Shown here: one piece after another, positions 15,956-23,508 of the stretch | Layout of the letters: every line of letters starts with the position of its first letter | Numbering within the stretch: the stretch's first letter is position 1 | DNA from: an uncultured Oscillospiraceae bacterium | GTDB taxonomy: Bacteria; Bacillota; Clostridia; Oscillospirales; Acutalibacteraceae | Length of the DNA stretch: 46,691 bases | Assembly (NCBI GenBank): GCA_902489335.1 | Contig: CABTZO010000002.1 | Coordinates: 1-46,691, forward strand | Reading direction: 5' to 3' | The notes under the pieces: model-generated | The model's input: the letters and a program-made list of their open reading frames with translations, nothing else | The model's database searches: none | Told to the model about the DNA's origin: nothing | Translations under genes and position numbers: made by a program

Positions 15956-16972
15956 TTAACGATAGTGTTTTGAACTTGTGAGGCTGAGCATATCATTTTC
16001 AAGACAAATGCCGGTGCCGTCTACAACGCAGTCAAGGGGTCTTTCTGCAACATGAACCGGAATATGAGTCACTTGTGAAATAAGTGTATCAAGACTTCTA
16101 AGCATCGCGCCTCCTCCGGTGAGCATTATTCCCTGATCTATTATGTCAGAAGCAAGCTCCGGAGGTGTTTTTTCAAGTGTCAATTTAATTGCTTCGATTA
16201 TTTTTCCAACAGGTTCTTTAAGTGCTTCACGAATTTCTTCGGATGTAATTTCTACATGTTTAGGCAAGCCGTCAACCAGGTTTCTGCCCTTGACATCGAC
16301 TGCTCCCTCTCCTTCATATTCGGCAGCGGAACCTATGCTTATTTTAATCTCTTCAGCTGTTCTTTCTCCGATTAGAAGATTGTATTTTCTTTTTAGATAT
16401 TGAATTATGGCTTCATCGAAACTGTCGCCCGCAAATTTAGCGGAACAAGAAGTTACAATATCTCCGAGAGAAATAACGGCAACTTCAGAAGTTCCTCCGC
16501 CTATATCAACAATCATGCTTCCGGTCGCTTCAGCTACGGGAAGTCCTGCTCCGATTGCGGCAGCCATCGGCTCTTCAATTAGGCTTACTTGTTTTGCGCC
16601 GGCACTTCTTGCGGCATCATGAACCGCTCTTCTTTCAACTTCCGTAACTCCGGAAGGAATACAAATCATTACTCTGGCTTTTGTAAACGGTGAACCGCTC
16701 ATTGCTCTTTTGATAAATTCTTTGAGCATATCGGTTGTAATATCAAAATCGGCAATAACTCCGTCTTTAAGAGGACGAACTGCAGTTATAGAACCGGGTG
16801 TTCTGCCTATCATCTCTTTTGCTTCCGCTCCGACAGCCACAACCTTTGGTGGGTTTGATCTGACATCTACGGCAACAACTGAGGGTTCTCTGATAACAAT
16901 ACCCTTCTTATTTACAAGAACAAGAGTATTGGCAGTTCCGAGATCTATTCCGATGTCTTGATTAAATAACAT
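15956..16972 (-). CDS. mreB: Rod shape-determining protein MreB (actin-like ATPase)
   Basis: The 338-aa protein has the actin-fold motifs: GIDLGTANTLVLV at ~8-20 (phosphate 1), IEEPMAAAIGAGLP, MIVDIGGGTSEVAVISLG at ~158-175 (phosphate 2) and IMLTGGGAMLRSLD (adenosine site). It polymerises under the membrane and guides wall synthesis. GGAG is well placed before ATG 16972. It follows the Nudix gene after 49 bases and is followed by a terminator-like hairpin. Confidence 0.97.
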   Translation of the reverse strand: MLFNQDIGIDLGTANTLVLVNKKGIVIREPSVVAVDVRSNPPKVVAVGAEAKEMIGRTPGSITAVRPLKDGVIADFDITTDMLKEFIKRAMSGSPFTKARVMICIPSGVTEVERRAVHDAARSAGAKQVSLIEEPMAAAIGAGLPVAEATGSMIVDIGGGTSEVAVISLGDIVTSCSAKFAGDSFDEAIIQYLKRKYNLLIGERTAEEIKISIGSAAEYEGEGAVDVKGRNLVDGLPKHVEITSEEIREALKEPVGKIIEAIKLTLEKTPPELASDIIDQGIMLTGGGAMLRSLDTLISQVTHIPVHVAERPLDCVVDGTGICLENDMLSLTSSKHYR

Positions 16973-17021
16973 TCTAATCTCCTTTATTATCTAAAAATAT
17001 CGTATTTTCATGGGGTTAATT

Positions 17022-17597
17022 CTAACCTATAACCTTGTGTTTTTCAAGATTTTCACAATTATTCAGCATTTGATATCGCATTATAGCCGTAACAGTTTTC
17101 GCGTCTTTCAAATCTCCGTTTACAGCCATCGAAAAAGCTTTGCTCAACGGTATTTTATATGACTGCAAAAACTCATTTTCATCAAGATGCTTTTCCCCAA
17201 ACTCAAGATCTGTTGCGGCAAACAGATATAAAACTTCCTGAGTGTAACCGACAGAGGGATAAATTTCGCCTAAATTATATATTTTACTTGCTGTGCATCC
17301 GGTTTCTTCTTTAAGTTCTCTGATACAACAACTAAGTGGTTCTTCTCCCTTTTCAAGCTTTCCGGCGGGCAATTCTTCAATCACCTTTTCAAAAGGAGAT
17401 CGATATTGCCTAACAAAGATCACATTTCCTTCGCTGTCGATCGGCATAATGCAAACGCCGCCCGTATGTTCCACTATTTCTCTTGAGGAAATATTTTGAT
17501 TTTGCAACAAGACTTTATCAAGTCTGACATTTACAACTCTGCCCTTGAAAACATATTCCGATTCCAAGATCTTTTCAGCGTCTAATTTCTCGCACAT
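17022..17597 (-). CDS. nudF: Nudix hydrolase, ADP-ribose pyrophosphatase type
   Basis: The 191-aa protein has a complete Nudix box, G-KLEKG-E-EPLSCCI-REL-KEE-TG, at ~79-100. RQYRSPFEKVIEELPAGK upstream of it is the form usual in ADP-ribose pyrophosphatases. These enzymes hydrolyse ADP-ribose to AMP and ribose 5-phosphate. The gene start overlaps the efp stop by one base (TAATG), so the two are translationally linked. Substrate preference is inferred from family resemblance. Confidence 0.9.
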   Translation of the reverse strand: MCEKLDAEKILESEYVFKGRVVNVRLDKVLLQNQNISSREIVEHTGGVCIMPIDSEGNVIFVRQYRSPFEKVIEELPAGKLEKGEEPLSCCIRELKEETGCTASKIYNLGEIYPSVGYTQEVLYLFAATDLEFGEKHLDENEFLQSYKIPLSKAFSMAVNGDLKDAKTVTAIMRYQMLNNCENLEKHKVIG

Positions 17598-18154
17598 TAT
17601 GCACGACTCATATATTCGCCGGTTCTTGTGTCAACATTGATATCTTCACCTTCATTTATGAAAAGAGGCACTTTAATCTCGGCACCAGTTTCCAAAACAG
17701 CAGGTTTTGAAGCATTTGTTGCAGTATCTCCTTTGAATCCCGGTTCTGTTTTTGTAACCTTAAGAGTTACAAAGTTTGGTGGTTCAACGCCAAAAACCTT
17801 TCCCTTATATGATAAAATTTTACAAGTCATATTTTCTTTTACAAATTTAAAATTATCATCAAGATCATTCTTATTTACCGGCGTCATTTCGTAAGTTTCG
17901 TTGTCCATAAAGTAATATAAATCTCCGTCGTTATATGAAAAAGCCATTTCCTTACGATCAATATATGCATTTTCAAATTTTGCAGACGGATTATAACTTT
18001 TTTCAATTACAGAACCTGTCATTATATTTTTAACTTTGGTTCTGACAAAAGCTGCGCCTTTGCCGGGTTTAACATGCTGAAATTCAACAACCTGTAATAC
18101 TTGTCCATCTTCTTCAAAAGTTACGCCATTTCTAAAATCTCCGGCTGTTATCAT
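17597..18154 (-). CDS. efp: Elongation factor P
   Basis: From ATG 18154 (GGAGG at 18162-18166) the protein has 185 aa. A TTG one codon upstream would be too close to the ribosome binding site. Three EF-P domains are present: MITAGDFRNGVTF at the start, the loop QHVKPGKGAAF at ~26-36, and the C-terminal GDTATNASKPAVLETGAEIKV motif. EF-P relieves ribosome stalling at polyproline stretches. The loop Lys is Lys32, numbered as in Bacillus subtilis, where it carries 5-aminopentanol. YmfH and YmfF homologues needed for that modification in Bacillus lie at 27943-30523. Confidence 0.97.
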   Translation of the reverse strand: MITAGDFRNGVTFEEDGQVLQVVEFQHVKPGKGAAFVRTKVKNIMTGSVIEKSYNPSAKFENAYIDRKEMAFSYNDGDLYYFMDNETYEMTPVNKNDLDDNFKFVKENMTCKILSYKGKVFGVEPPNFVTLKVTKTEPGFKGDTATNASKPAVLETGAEIKVPLFINEGEDINVDTRTGEYMSRA

Positions 18155-18185
18155 CAATTTTCCTCCCTAAACATATTTCAAGGAT

Positions 18186-18214
18186 ATTTTATATTATACG
18201 GTTACCATTTTCAA
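18186..18214 (-). promoter_or_regulatory. Promoter of the efp-nudF-mre operon
   Basis: On the minus strand TTGAAA (18209-18214), 17 bases, TAAAAT (18186-18191). An alternative TATAAT lies between them but at only 10 bases from the -35. Confidence 0.55.
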
Positions 18215-18293
18215 GTCGTAAGACATTGAAGCATCGCATAATCATACATTAATATATTTATATCAGATATCGATATCAGACATAATGATAATA

Positions 18294-18302
18294 TGTTATA
18301 AT
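18294..18302 (+). promoter_or_regulatory. Extended -10 promoter of yqeG
   Basis: TGTTATAAT gives a TATAAT at 18297-18302 with an upstream TG, about 28 bases before ATG 18331. No good -35 is seen, which is acceptable for an extended -10 site. Confidence 0.5.
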
Positions 18303-18330
18303 GATTAGAGAAAATTTTTAAGAGGTTCAA

Positions 18331-18831
18331 ATGATTTTTTATCCGAATTTACTCCGTGAAAATTTAATTTCCGTGACAAAAGAAGATCTATTATCTTTGG
18401 GTGTTAAAGTTATTTGCATTGACGCCGATAACACTTCTGTAATAGACGCAACAGATGAGCTTCTTCCGGGCGTTAAACCTTGGTGTGAACTTAGACAAGC
18501 ACAGGGATTTGAAGTTGTTTTAATTTCAAACGGAGGAAGTGAAAGAATTGAAAAAATTGCAAATAAACTTGAATTGGACTATCGACCTTATGCCTTAAAG
18601 CCTCTGCCTTTTTCATTTTTTCAACAGGCAAATTTCAGAAAATGCAAAACTTCAGAAATTTTAATGATAGGCGACAGGATTTTTACGGATATTCTGGGTG
18701 CCAATCTTGCAGGCAGTAAATCTATTTTTGTAAAACCATATCAAGCCGAAAAAAGAAAATTATTTTTAATAAAAACACAGAGAAAATTAGAGGAGAGAAT
18801 TCTTGCAAAATATAAGCAAAATAAAAGATGA
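18331..18831 (+). CDS. yqeG: YqeG family HAD-superfamily phosphatase
   Basis: The 166-aa protein has HAD motif I as CIDADNTSV at ~35-43, motif II LISNGG at ~65-70, a motif III lysine in ALKPLPFSFF, and motif IV MIGDRIFTDILGANLAG at ~112-128. The last is characteristic of the YqeG (HAD IIIA) family. Motif I is usually DxDNTL, so DADNT is close to standard. The physiological substrate is not known to me. AAGAGG precedes the ATG. It overlaps the next gene by 29 bases. Confidence 0.88.
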   Translation: MIFYPNLLRENLISVTKEDLLSLGVKVICIDADNTSVIDATDELLPGVKPWCELRQAQGFEVVLISNGGSERIEKIANKLELDYRPYALKPLPFSFFQQANFRKCKTSEILMIGDRIFTDILGANLAGSKSIFVKPYQAEKRKLFLIKTQRKLEERILAKYKQNKR

Positions 18832-19834
18832 ATTAAATGATAATCAAGCCTTTTTAATCAAAAACCCGGAAAACAGAAGATATCTCACTTCCTTTAATTC
18901 AAGTGACGGTTCCCTTATTATAAAAAAAGCCGATGAAAGATTATTTGTTGATTCAAGGTATTTTGAAAGTGCGAAAATAAATTCAAAAATTAAAACGGAT
19001 CTATTTTTAAACTTTGACAGTCTTAAAGATTTTCTTGCAGATGTTCAAGATATTTTCATTGAAACTGACAAGACTTCTTTAAATGAATATGAAAGACTAC
19101 AAAAGTTTTTTGACGATAAAAACATTTTAAACGATAATAAAATGACAGAAATTCTTAAACAGCTTCGTCGTCATAAAAGCATTGATGAAAAAAATAAAAT
19201 ATTAAGAGCTCAGGAAATTGCCGAAAAAGCTTTAGATGAAACTTTAGTTGAAATAAGAACCGGTATTACAGAAAAAGAATTAGCCGCAAAATTAGAATAT
19301 AACATGTCAATTTTGGGCAGCGAAAAACCTTCTTTTGAAACAATTGTTTTGTTTGGAGAAAAAACTTCGGTTCCGCATGGTGTTCCCGGCGACAAAAAGT
19401 TAAAGAAAGATGATATTATATTAATTGATTTTGGTGCTGTTTTTGAGGGTTATCACAGTGATATGACAAGAACATTACTTGTCGGAGATCCCGGGGAGAA
19501 GATAAAGACCATATATGATCTTGTTTTAAAAGTGCAAGAAGAATGTATAAAAGCTGTCAAAAAAGGAATGAAATTATCGAGGTTACATAATCTTGCGATT
19601 GAATTGTTTGGCGACAAGTCTAAATACTTTACGCATTCTCTCGGACACGGTGTCGGTCTTGATATTCATGAGACCCCGACGGTTTCATTCAAGTCAGAAC
19701 AAGTTTTAGAAAACGGTGACATCATAACAATTGAACCCGGACTTTATTTTGAAAATGAGTTCGGTATCAGAATCGAAGATATGATATATATGAATAATAA
19801 CAAATCTGAAAATCTTACAAAATACAAAAAATAA
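18803..19834 (+). CDS. M24 family metallopeptidase, Xaa-Pro aminopeptidase/dipeptidase type
   Basis: The 343-aa protein starts with TTG 18803; GGAG at 18792-18795, seven bases upstream, supports this although it lies inside yqeG. An N-terminal creatinase-like domain covers ~1-115. The pita-bread domain carries the five metal ligands: Asp in LIDFGAVFEG, Asp in YHSDMTRT, His in HSLGHGVGLDIHETP, Glu in ITIEPGLYF and Glu in IRIEDM. The family removes N-terminal residues before proline or splits Xaa-Pro dipeptides. The C-terminus is close to the last metal ligand, slightly short for the family (~355 aa). Confidence 0.92.
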   Translation: MQNISKIKDELNDNQAFLIKNPENRRYLTSFNSSDGSLIIKKADERLFVDSRYFESAKINSKIKTDLFLNFDSLKDFLADVQDIFIETDKTSLNEYERLQKFFDDKNILNDNKMTEILKQLRRHKSIDEKNKILRAQEIAEKALDETLVEIRTGITEKELAAKLEYNMSILGSEKPSFETIVLFGEKTSVPHGVPGDKKLKKDDIILIDFGAVFEGYHSDMTRTLLVGDPGEKIKTIYDLVLKVQEECIKAVKKGMKLSRLHNLAIELFGDKSKYFTHSLGHGVGLDIHETPTVSFKSEQVLENGDIITIEPGLYFENEFGIRIEDMIYMNNNKSENLTKYKK

Positions 19835-19925
19835 GCTTTACAGAAATCTAACTTAAATCAAAATTTAAAATGTTTGGATTGCATTAGAATATAAAGAATT
19901 CTTATAAAAAACTTGAGGTGTAATA

Positions 19926-21341
19926 ATGAGAAGAACAAAAATCGTATGTACAATTGGCCCTGCAACATCAAGCAGAGAAAAGATCAATCAACTGATTGAT
20001 TCGGGAATGAACGTTGCACGATTTAACTTTTCTCACTGTAATTATGAAAAATTTGAAGAATGTATAGGCATCATTAAACAGCTCAGAGAAGAAAAGAATA
20101 AACCGATAACCTTACTACTTGATACCAAAGGACCCGAAATAAGAATCGGTCAAATGAAGGAAAATATATTCTTAGAAAAAGGCAAAGAGTTTACTTTATA
20201 TTCAGATTTTAGCATTATCGGCGACAATAACGGAGTCGGTATATCTTTCCCAAATTTATGTCAATATGTAAAAACCGATGACTGCATTTTGCTTAATGAC
20301 GGACTGATTAAATTGCAGGTTTTAAATGTCAGCTGTGAAAACATAGTTACAAAAATTATCGAAGGCGGGCTTTTAAGCAGTAAAAAGAGCGTCAACATTC
20401 CCGGCAGAGATATTCCTATGCCATATATATCAAAAGATGATATAGAAGATTTGCAATTTGGGAAAAAACATGGTTTTGACTTTATCGCCGCTTCTTTTAT
20501 CAGAAACACAAATGACATTGAAATATTAAAAAGTCACCTGCACTTAATAGGTTGGGGAAACGCTAAAATACTTGCAAAAATTGAAAACACTCAAGGTGTT
20601 GCCAATATAAATGAAATTTTAAACATTGTCGACGGAATAATGATAGCAAGAGGAGATTTAGGAGTTGAAATCCCCTTCGAACAAATTCCCGCAATTCAAA
20701 AATCCTTAATTAAAAAAGTTGTATCCATGGGAAAAATCGTAATTACGGCGACTCAAATGTTAGAATCAATGGTGCACAATTCTCGTCCAACAAGAGCTGA
20801 GATTACCGATGTTGCAAATGCAGTATATGACGGAACTTCAGCCTTGATGCTTTCGGGTGAAACCGCTGCGGGACAGTTTCCCATAGAAGCGGTAAAAACA
20901 ATGGATTCTATCGCCAAAACAACAGAAAGTAACATTAATTATAAAAAAAGGTTTTATTCAATAGACAGAATATCGGGAGTTAATATTACAAATGCGATTT
21001 CGCATGCAACTGTTATGACGGCTTATGATCTTAACGCAAAAGCTATAATTTCTGTTACAAAAAGCGGCTCAACTCCGAGAATGGTTGCAAGATATCGCCC
21101 AACCTGCAATGTTATTGCCTGCACCCCGGATGAAGATGTATATTATAAAATGAATCTAATCTGGGGCGTTACACCGGTTCTATTTGATGAAACCACAAAT
21201 ACAGATGATCTTTTAAAAAATGCAATTGCAGCTTGCCTTGAAAAAGGATATGTTAAAAAAGGAGACCTTGTCATCTTTACCGCAGGAGTTCCGCTTGGTA
21301 TTCCCGGAACAACAAACATGTTGAAAATTGAAATTTGCTAA
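19926..21341 (+). CDS. pyk: Pyruvate kinase
   Basis: The 471-aa enzyme transfers phosphate from PEP to ADP. TKIVCTIGPATSS at ~4-16, VARFNFSHC, LLLDTKGPEIR, AKIENTQGV, the substrate-binding segment IMIARGDLGVEI and ITATQMLESMVHN are all present, followed by GETAAGQFP. The C-terminal domain ends at ~471, so the extra PEP-utiliser domain of Bacillus pyruvate kinase is absent. GAGG at 19914-19917 precedes ATG 19926. It is followed by a terminator. Confidence 0.97.
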   Translation: MRRTKIVCTIGPATSSREKINQLIDSGMNVARFNFSHCNYEKFEECIGIIKQLREEKNKPITLLLDTKGPEIRIGQMKENIFLEKGKEFTLYSDFSIIGDNNGVGISFPNLCQYVKTDDCILLNDGLIKLQVLNVSCENIVTKIIEGGLLSSKKSVNIPGRDIPMPYISKDDIEDLQFGKKHGFDFIAASFIRNTNDIEILKSHLHLIGWGNAKILAKIENTQGVANINEILNIVDGIMIARGDLGVEIPFEQIPAIQKSLIKKVVSMGKIVITATQMLESMVHNSRPTRAEITDVANAVYDGTSALMLSGETAAGQFPIEAVKTMDSIAKTTESNINYKKRFYSIDRISGVNITNAISHATVMTAYDLNAKAIISVTKSGSTPRMVARYRPTCNVIACTPDEDVYYKMNLIWGVTPVLFDETTNTDDLLKNAIAACLEKGYVKKGDLVIFTAGVPLGIPGTTNMLKIEIC

Positions 21342-21360
21342 ATCATTATTAAACAACAAT

Positions 21361-21385
21361 AACGGGTGATTGAAAATCACCCGTT
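21361..21385. terminator. Bidirectional-type terminator between pyk and the membrane protein pair
   Basis: AACGGGTGATT and AATCACCCGTT form an 11-bp stem around GAA. A T-rich stretch follows on the plus strand (AATTTATTTT). It lies between two convergent genes. Confidence 0.75.
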
Positions 21386-21402
21386 AATTTATTTTATGTT
21401 TT

Positions 21403-22167
21403 TTAATTTCCCATATAGGTTGGCGCCTTTGTCATATCAACCTTTGCAGGATCGGCAGGACGAGACGGGAACCAAGGATTCTTACCTTCAGCCTTAAATT
21501 GTTTGTAAAGAAGTACACAATAGATAAGATCAAAGACTGTACAGAACACACCACACCAAATATTCAGCGGATCATGTAATGACGGATAAACTGCGATTGC
21601 AACCCAGGCACCGACTGTTCCGAGCATTTTTCCGATTGCAATGTTCATTGACTGTCCTTCTGTTGATTTTCTTTCGAAAAGCATGAAGATAAACAACATA
21701 GACATAGGAAGATTTTGAACAATAGCGGTACAACCGTTTGCACGAACGCCATAGGCTTGAAGCCATGTAATTTCTACGCAAATAGCGCATGCCATTACTA
21801 CAATAAACCAAGGCCAAAAATATCTTTCGGGTGCAAATTTTACAAAATCTTTTTTGCCCCATTTTATATGAGTATACAATATAACACAGTCTGCTAAAAA
21901 CCAAGCTGTATTAACAATTGCCATCATATAACCGCCATAAAACATACCGTCATGAGCCCAATACATATATGCATACAGGCCTTCCCAAACGATGTTGAAA
22001 GCGAGTGCCACAAAAGGCATTCCATAAGTTTTTTGCTTAAATCCGAGACGAAGCAAATCAATATAGGCAATCAACCAACCAAGTCCGGCGATGGGAGCAA
22101 AAAGAAATACTCTCGCGTCAAGCCCGAATTCTGAAAAATGGCAAACATCCATTATTGTCTGAAGCAT
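21403..22167 (-). CDS. Integral membrane protein resembling transmembrane terpene cyclases (paralogue 1)
   Basis: The 254-aa protein has seven probable membrane helices and little else. It carries NIVWEGLYAYMYW with Glu62 and VFDLIYCVLLY with Asp213. In the fungal Pyr4/PaxB family of membrane terpene cyclases the essential acidic residues are, from memory, Glu63 and Asp218, in the same helices. The overall length (~250 aa) also fits. Such enzymes protonate an epoxide or olefin of a prenyl chain. No prenyltransferase or other terpene gene is near, so enzymatic activity is a hypothesis. AGGAG precedes ATG 22167. It follows its paralogue after 20 bases. Confidence 0.6.
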   Translation of the reverse strand: MLQTIMDVCHFSEFGLDARVFLFAPIAGLGWLIAYIDLLRLGFKQKTYGMPFVALAFNIVWEGLYAYMYWAHDGMFYGGYMMAIVNTAWFLADCVILYTHIKWGKKDFVKFAPERYFWPWFIVVMACAICVEITWLQAYGVRANGCTAIVQNLPMSMLFIFMLFERKSTEGQSMNIAIGKMLGTVGAWVAIAVYPSLHDPLNIWCGVFCTVFDLIYCVLLYKQFKAEGKNPWFPSRPADPAKVDMTKAPTYMGN

Positions 22168-22187
22168 AATAAATCTCCTTTTTCAGC

Positions 22188-23123
22188 TTATTTATTAAGT
22201 TTTTCGTTAGCTTGTTCAGCAAGGAAAACTTTACATTCTTTGAATGTTTTGAGCTTAAATTCGTTGCTTCTTCTCTTATAGTCTTCCAAAGCAAGATAAG
22301 TTTTTTCAGCTTCTGCTTCTCTTCCCTTGAGAGGTTTATGTGTGTAAGGATTAAGACCAAATTGACGGAAACGAATAGTAAGCAATGTGATATAACAAAT
22401 ATCAAATACTGCGCAGATAGCGGCAAGACAATAAACGAAATACTGTCCGGGCATCCAATAAAGTCCGATACAGGTCGGAGCAAGTGTGCCCAAGAATTTA
22501 CACCAAGCTACCCAAATTGACAGACCTTCAACTGTTTCTTTGTGGAACATGTGCTGACAGAACAAAATAGACATGATAGCGTTCATTAAGTAAGCAGCAA
22601 ACATCGGAGAATCAGGTAGAATAGGCCATTGAGGATTCATCATCAAAATAGTTACAAACAAGATTGCAAACATACCGAATTTTATCCACGGATAAGCCCA
22701 GTCATATCCCGGAAATCTCTTTGCGAAGAACATTTTGCCATATTTATAATCAAGTATGAACATAACTGCGTCGAAAACAACCCAGAGATAAATTCCCCAA
22801 CGTGTGATCGGTTCCGGATACGGAACCAAAAAAGCAAATTGAAATTCCCAAGAAAAATTCATGCACAAGCAGACCCACGGCATAGACGGTGCATGATCTT
22901 TATGAAGACGATAAATTATTACCAGATAAACAGCCGTCCAAAGCAATGCGCTTGCCACAATCAAAAAAATAGTACCCCAACCTAAGTTCGAGAACATATT
23001 CTGAATATAGCCATACCATCCTGAATACGGCTTCATCATTTCCATCTTTCCCCAATGAACACCGGGGTGCGTTGTAAGGCCGGACAGAACTTGATGAATA
23101 AATTCCAACAACTTTACGAACAT
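22188..23123 (-). CDS. Integral membrane protein resembling transmembrane terpene cyclases (paralogue 2)
   Basis: From ATG 23123, preceded by AAGGAGG, the protein has 311 aa; an upstream in-frame start would ignore this site. It has about seven membrane helices after an amphipathic N-terminus of ~45 residues. It shares with its neighbour NFSWEFQFAF (Glu93), the following FDAVMFILDYKYGK segment, the CKFLGT segment and VFDICYITLLT (Asp241), plus a closing G-x-NP. A charged ~60-residue cytoplasmic tail at the C-terminus is absent from paralogue 1. It is the first gene of a two-gene unit. Function is unknown; the family resemblance is by motif only. Confidence 0.58.
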   Translation of the reverse strand: MFVKLLEFIHQVLSGLTTHPGVHWGKMEMMKPYSGWYGYIQNMFSNLGWGTIFLIVASALLWTAVYLVIIYRLHKDHAPSMPWVCLCMNFSWEFQFAFLVPYPEPITRWGIYLWVVFDAVMFILDYKYGKMFFAKRFPGYDWAYPWIKFGMFAILFVTILMMNPQWPILPDSPMFAAYLMNAIMSILFCQHMFHKETVEGLSIWVAWCKFLGTLAPTCIGLYWMPGQYFVYCLAAICAVFDICYITLLTIRFRQFGLNPYTHKPLKGREAEAEKTYLALEDYKRRSNEFKLKTFKECKVFLAEQANEKLNK

Positions 23124-23141
23124 AATCTTTCCTCCTTGGCA

Positions 23142-23160
23142 CCATAAAAATCGTTTATGG
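23142..23160. promoter_or_regulatory. Inverted repeat just upstream of the membrane pair
   Basis: CCATAAA and TTTATGG flank a 5-base centre and lie about ten bases upstream of the AAGGAGG site. It could be an RNA hairpin in the leader or a repressor site. A weak promoter (TTGTAG, 17 bases, TAGAAT at 23176-23181 on the minus strand) lies just upstream. Confidence 0.3.
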
Positions 23161-23339
23161 CGTTTGATAGATATCATTCTACTACTTCTCTATTTTGTCT
23201 ACAAGGTGAATATCGTTTATTGTTGCACAAAAAAAATTATATTTTTTGTAATTAAATAACATTTATTGTCTTTTATTTGACATATAAAAATAAATATTCA
23301 TAAACAAGTGAAAATGATTCATTCAATAGCTTTAATGCT

Positions 23340-23460
23340 CCGTAGCCAATAGTTATCAAGCCAAGATTCATCGATTGCCCATATATAAATAGGAAACGGA
23401 CGATTGGTAATAGCCCGTATTATTAAATTAATCACCCGTGATTATTAATCCCGGGTGATT
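23340..23460. repeat. Palindrome-rich intergenic repeat, copy B (degenerate)
   Basis: The block begins with CCGTAGC, as copy A does, and contains decayed units (ATAGTTATCAAGCC, GACGATTGGTAATAGCCCG). It ends in a good hairpin, ATCACCCG (23431-23438) with CGGGTGAT (23452-23459). The rest of the 383-base gap (23124-23506) is AT-rich, apart from the inverted repeat and the pnp terminator. Confidence 0.5.
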
Positions 23461-23482
23461 TCGTCTCTTTATATATTTATAA

Positions 23483-23508
23483 CAAAAAAACGCCTTTCGG
23501 CGTTTTTT
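23483..23508 (-). terminator. Terminator of pnp
   Basis: On the minus strand AAAAAACGCC, GAAA tetraloop, GGCGTTTTTTT. It begins within the pnp stop codon. Confidence 0.88.

Noticed and set aside
19879..19908. Possible pyk promoter TTGCAT, 18 bases, TATAAA
   Set aside because: The transcription start would fall on the ribosome binding site at 19914, leaving no usable leader.
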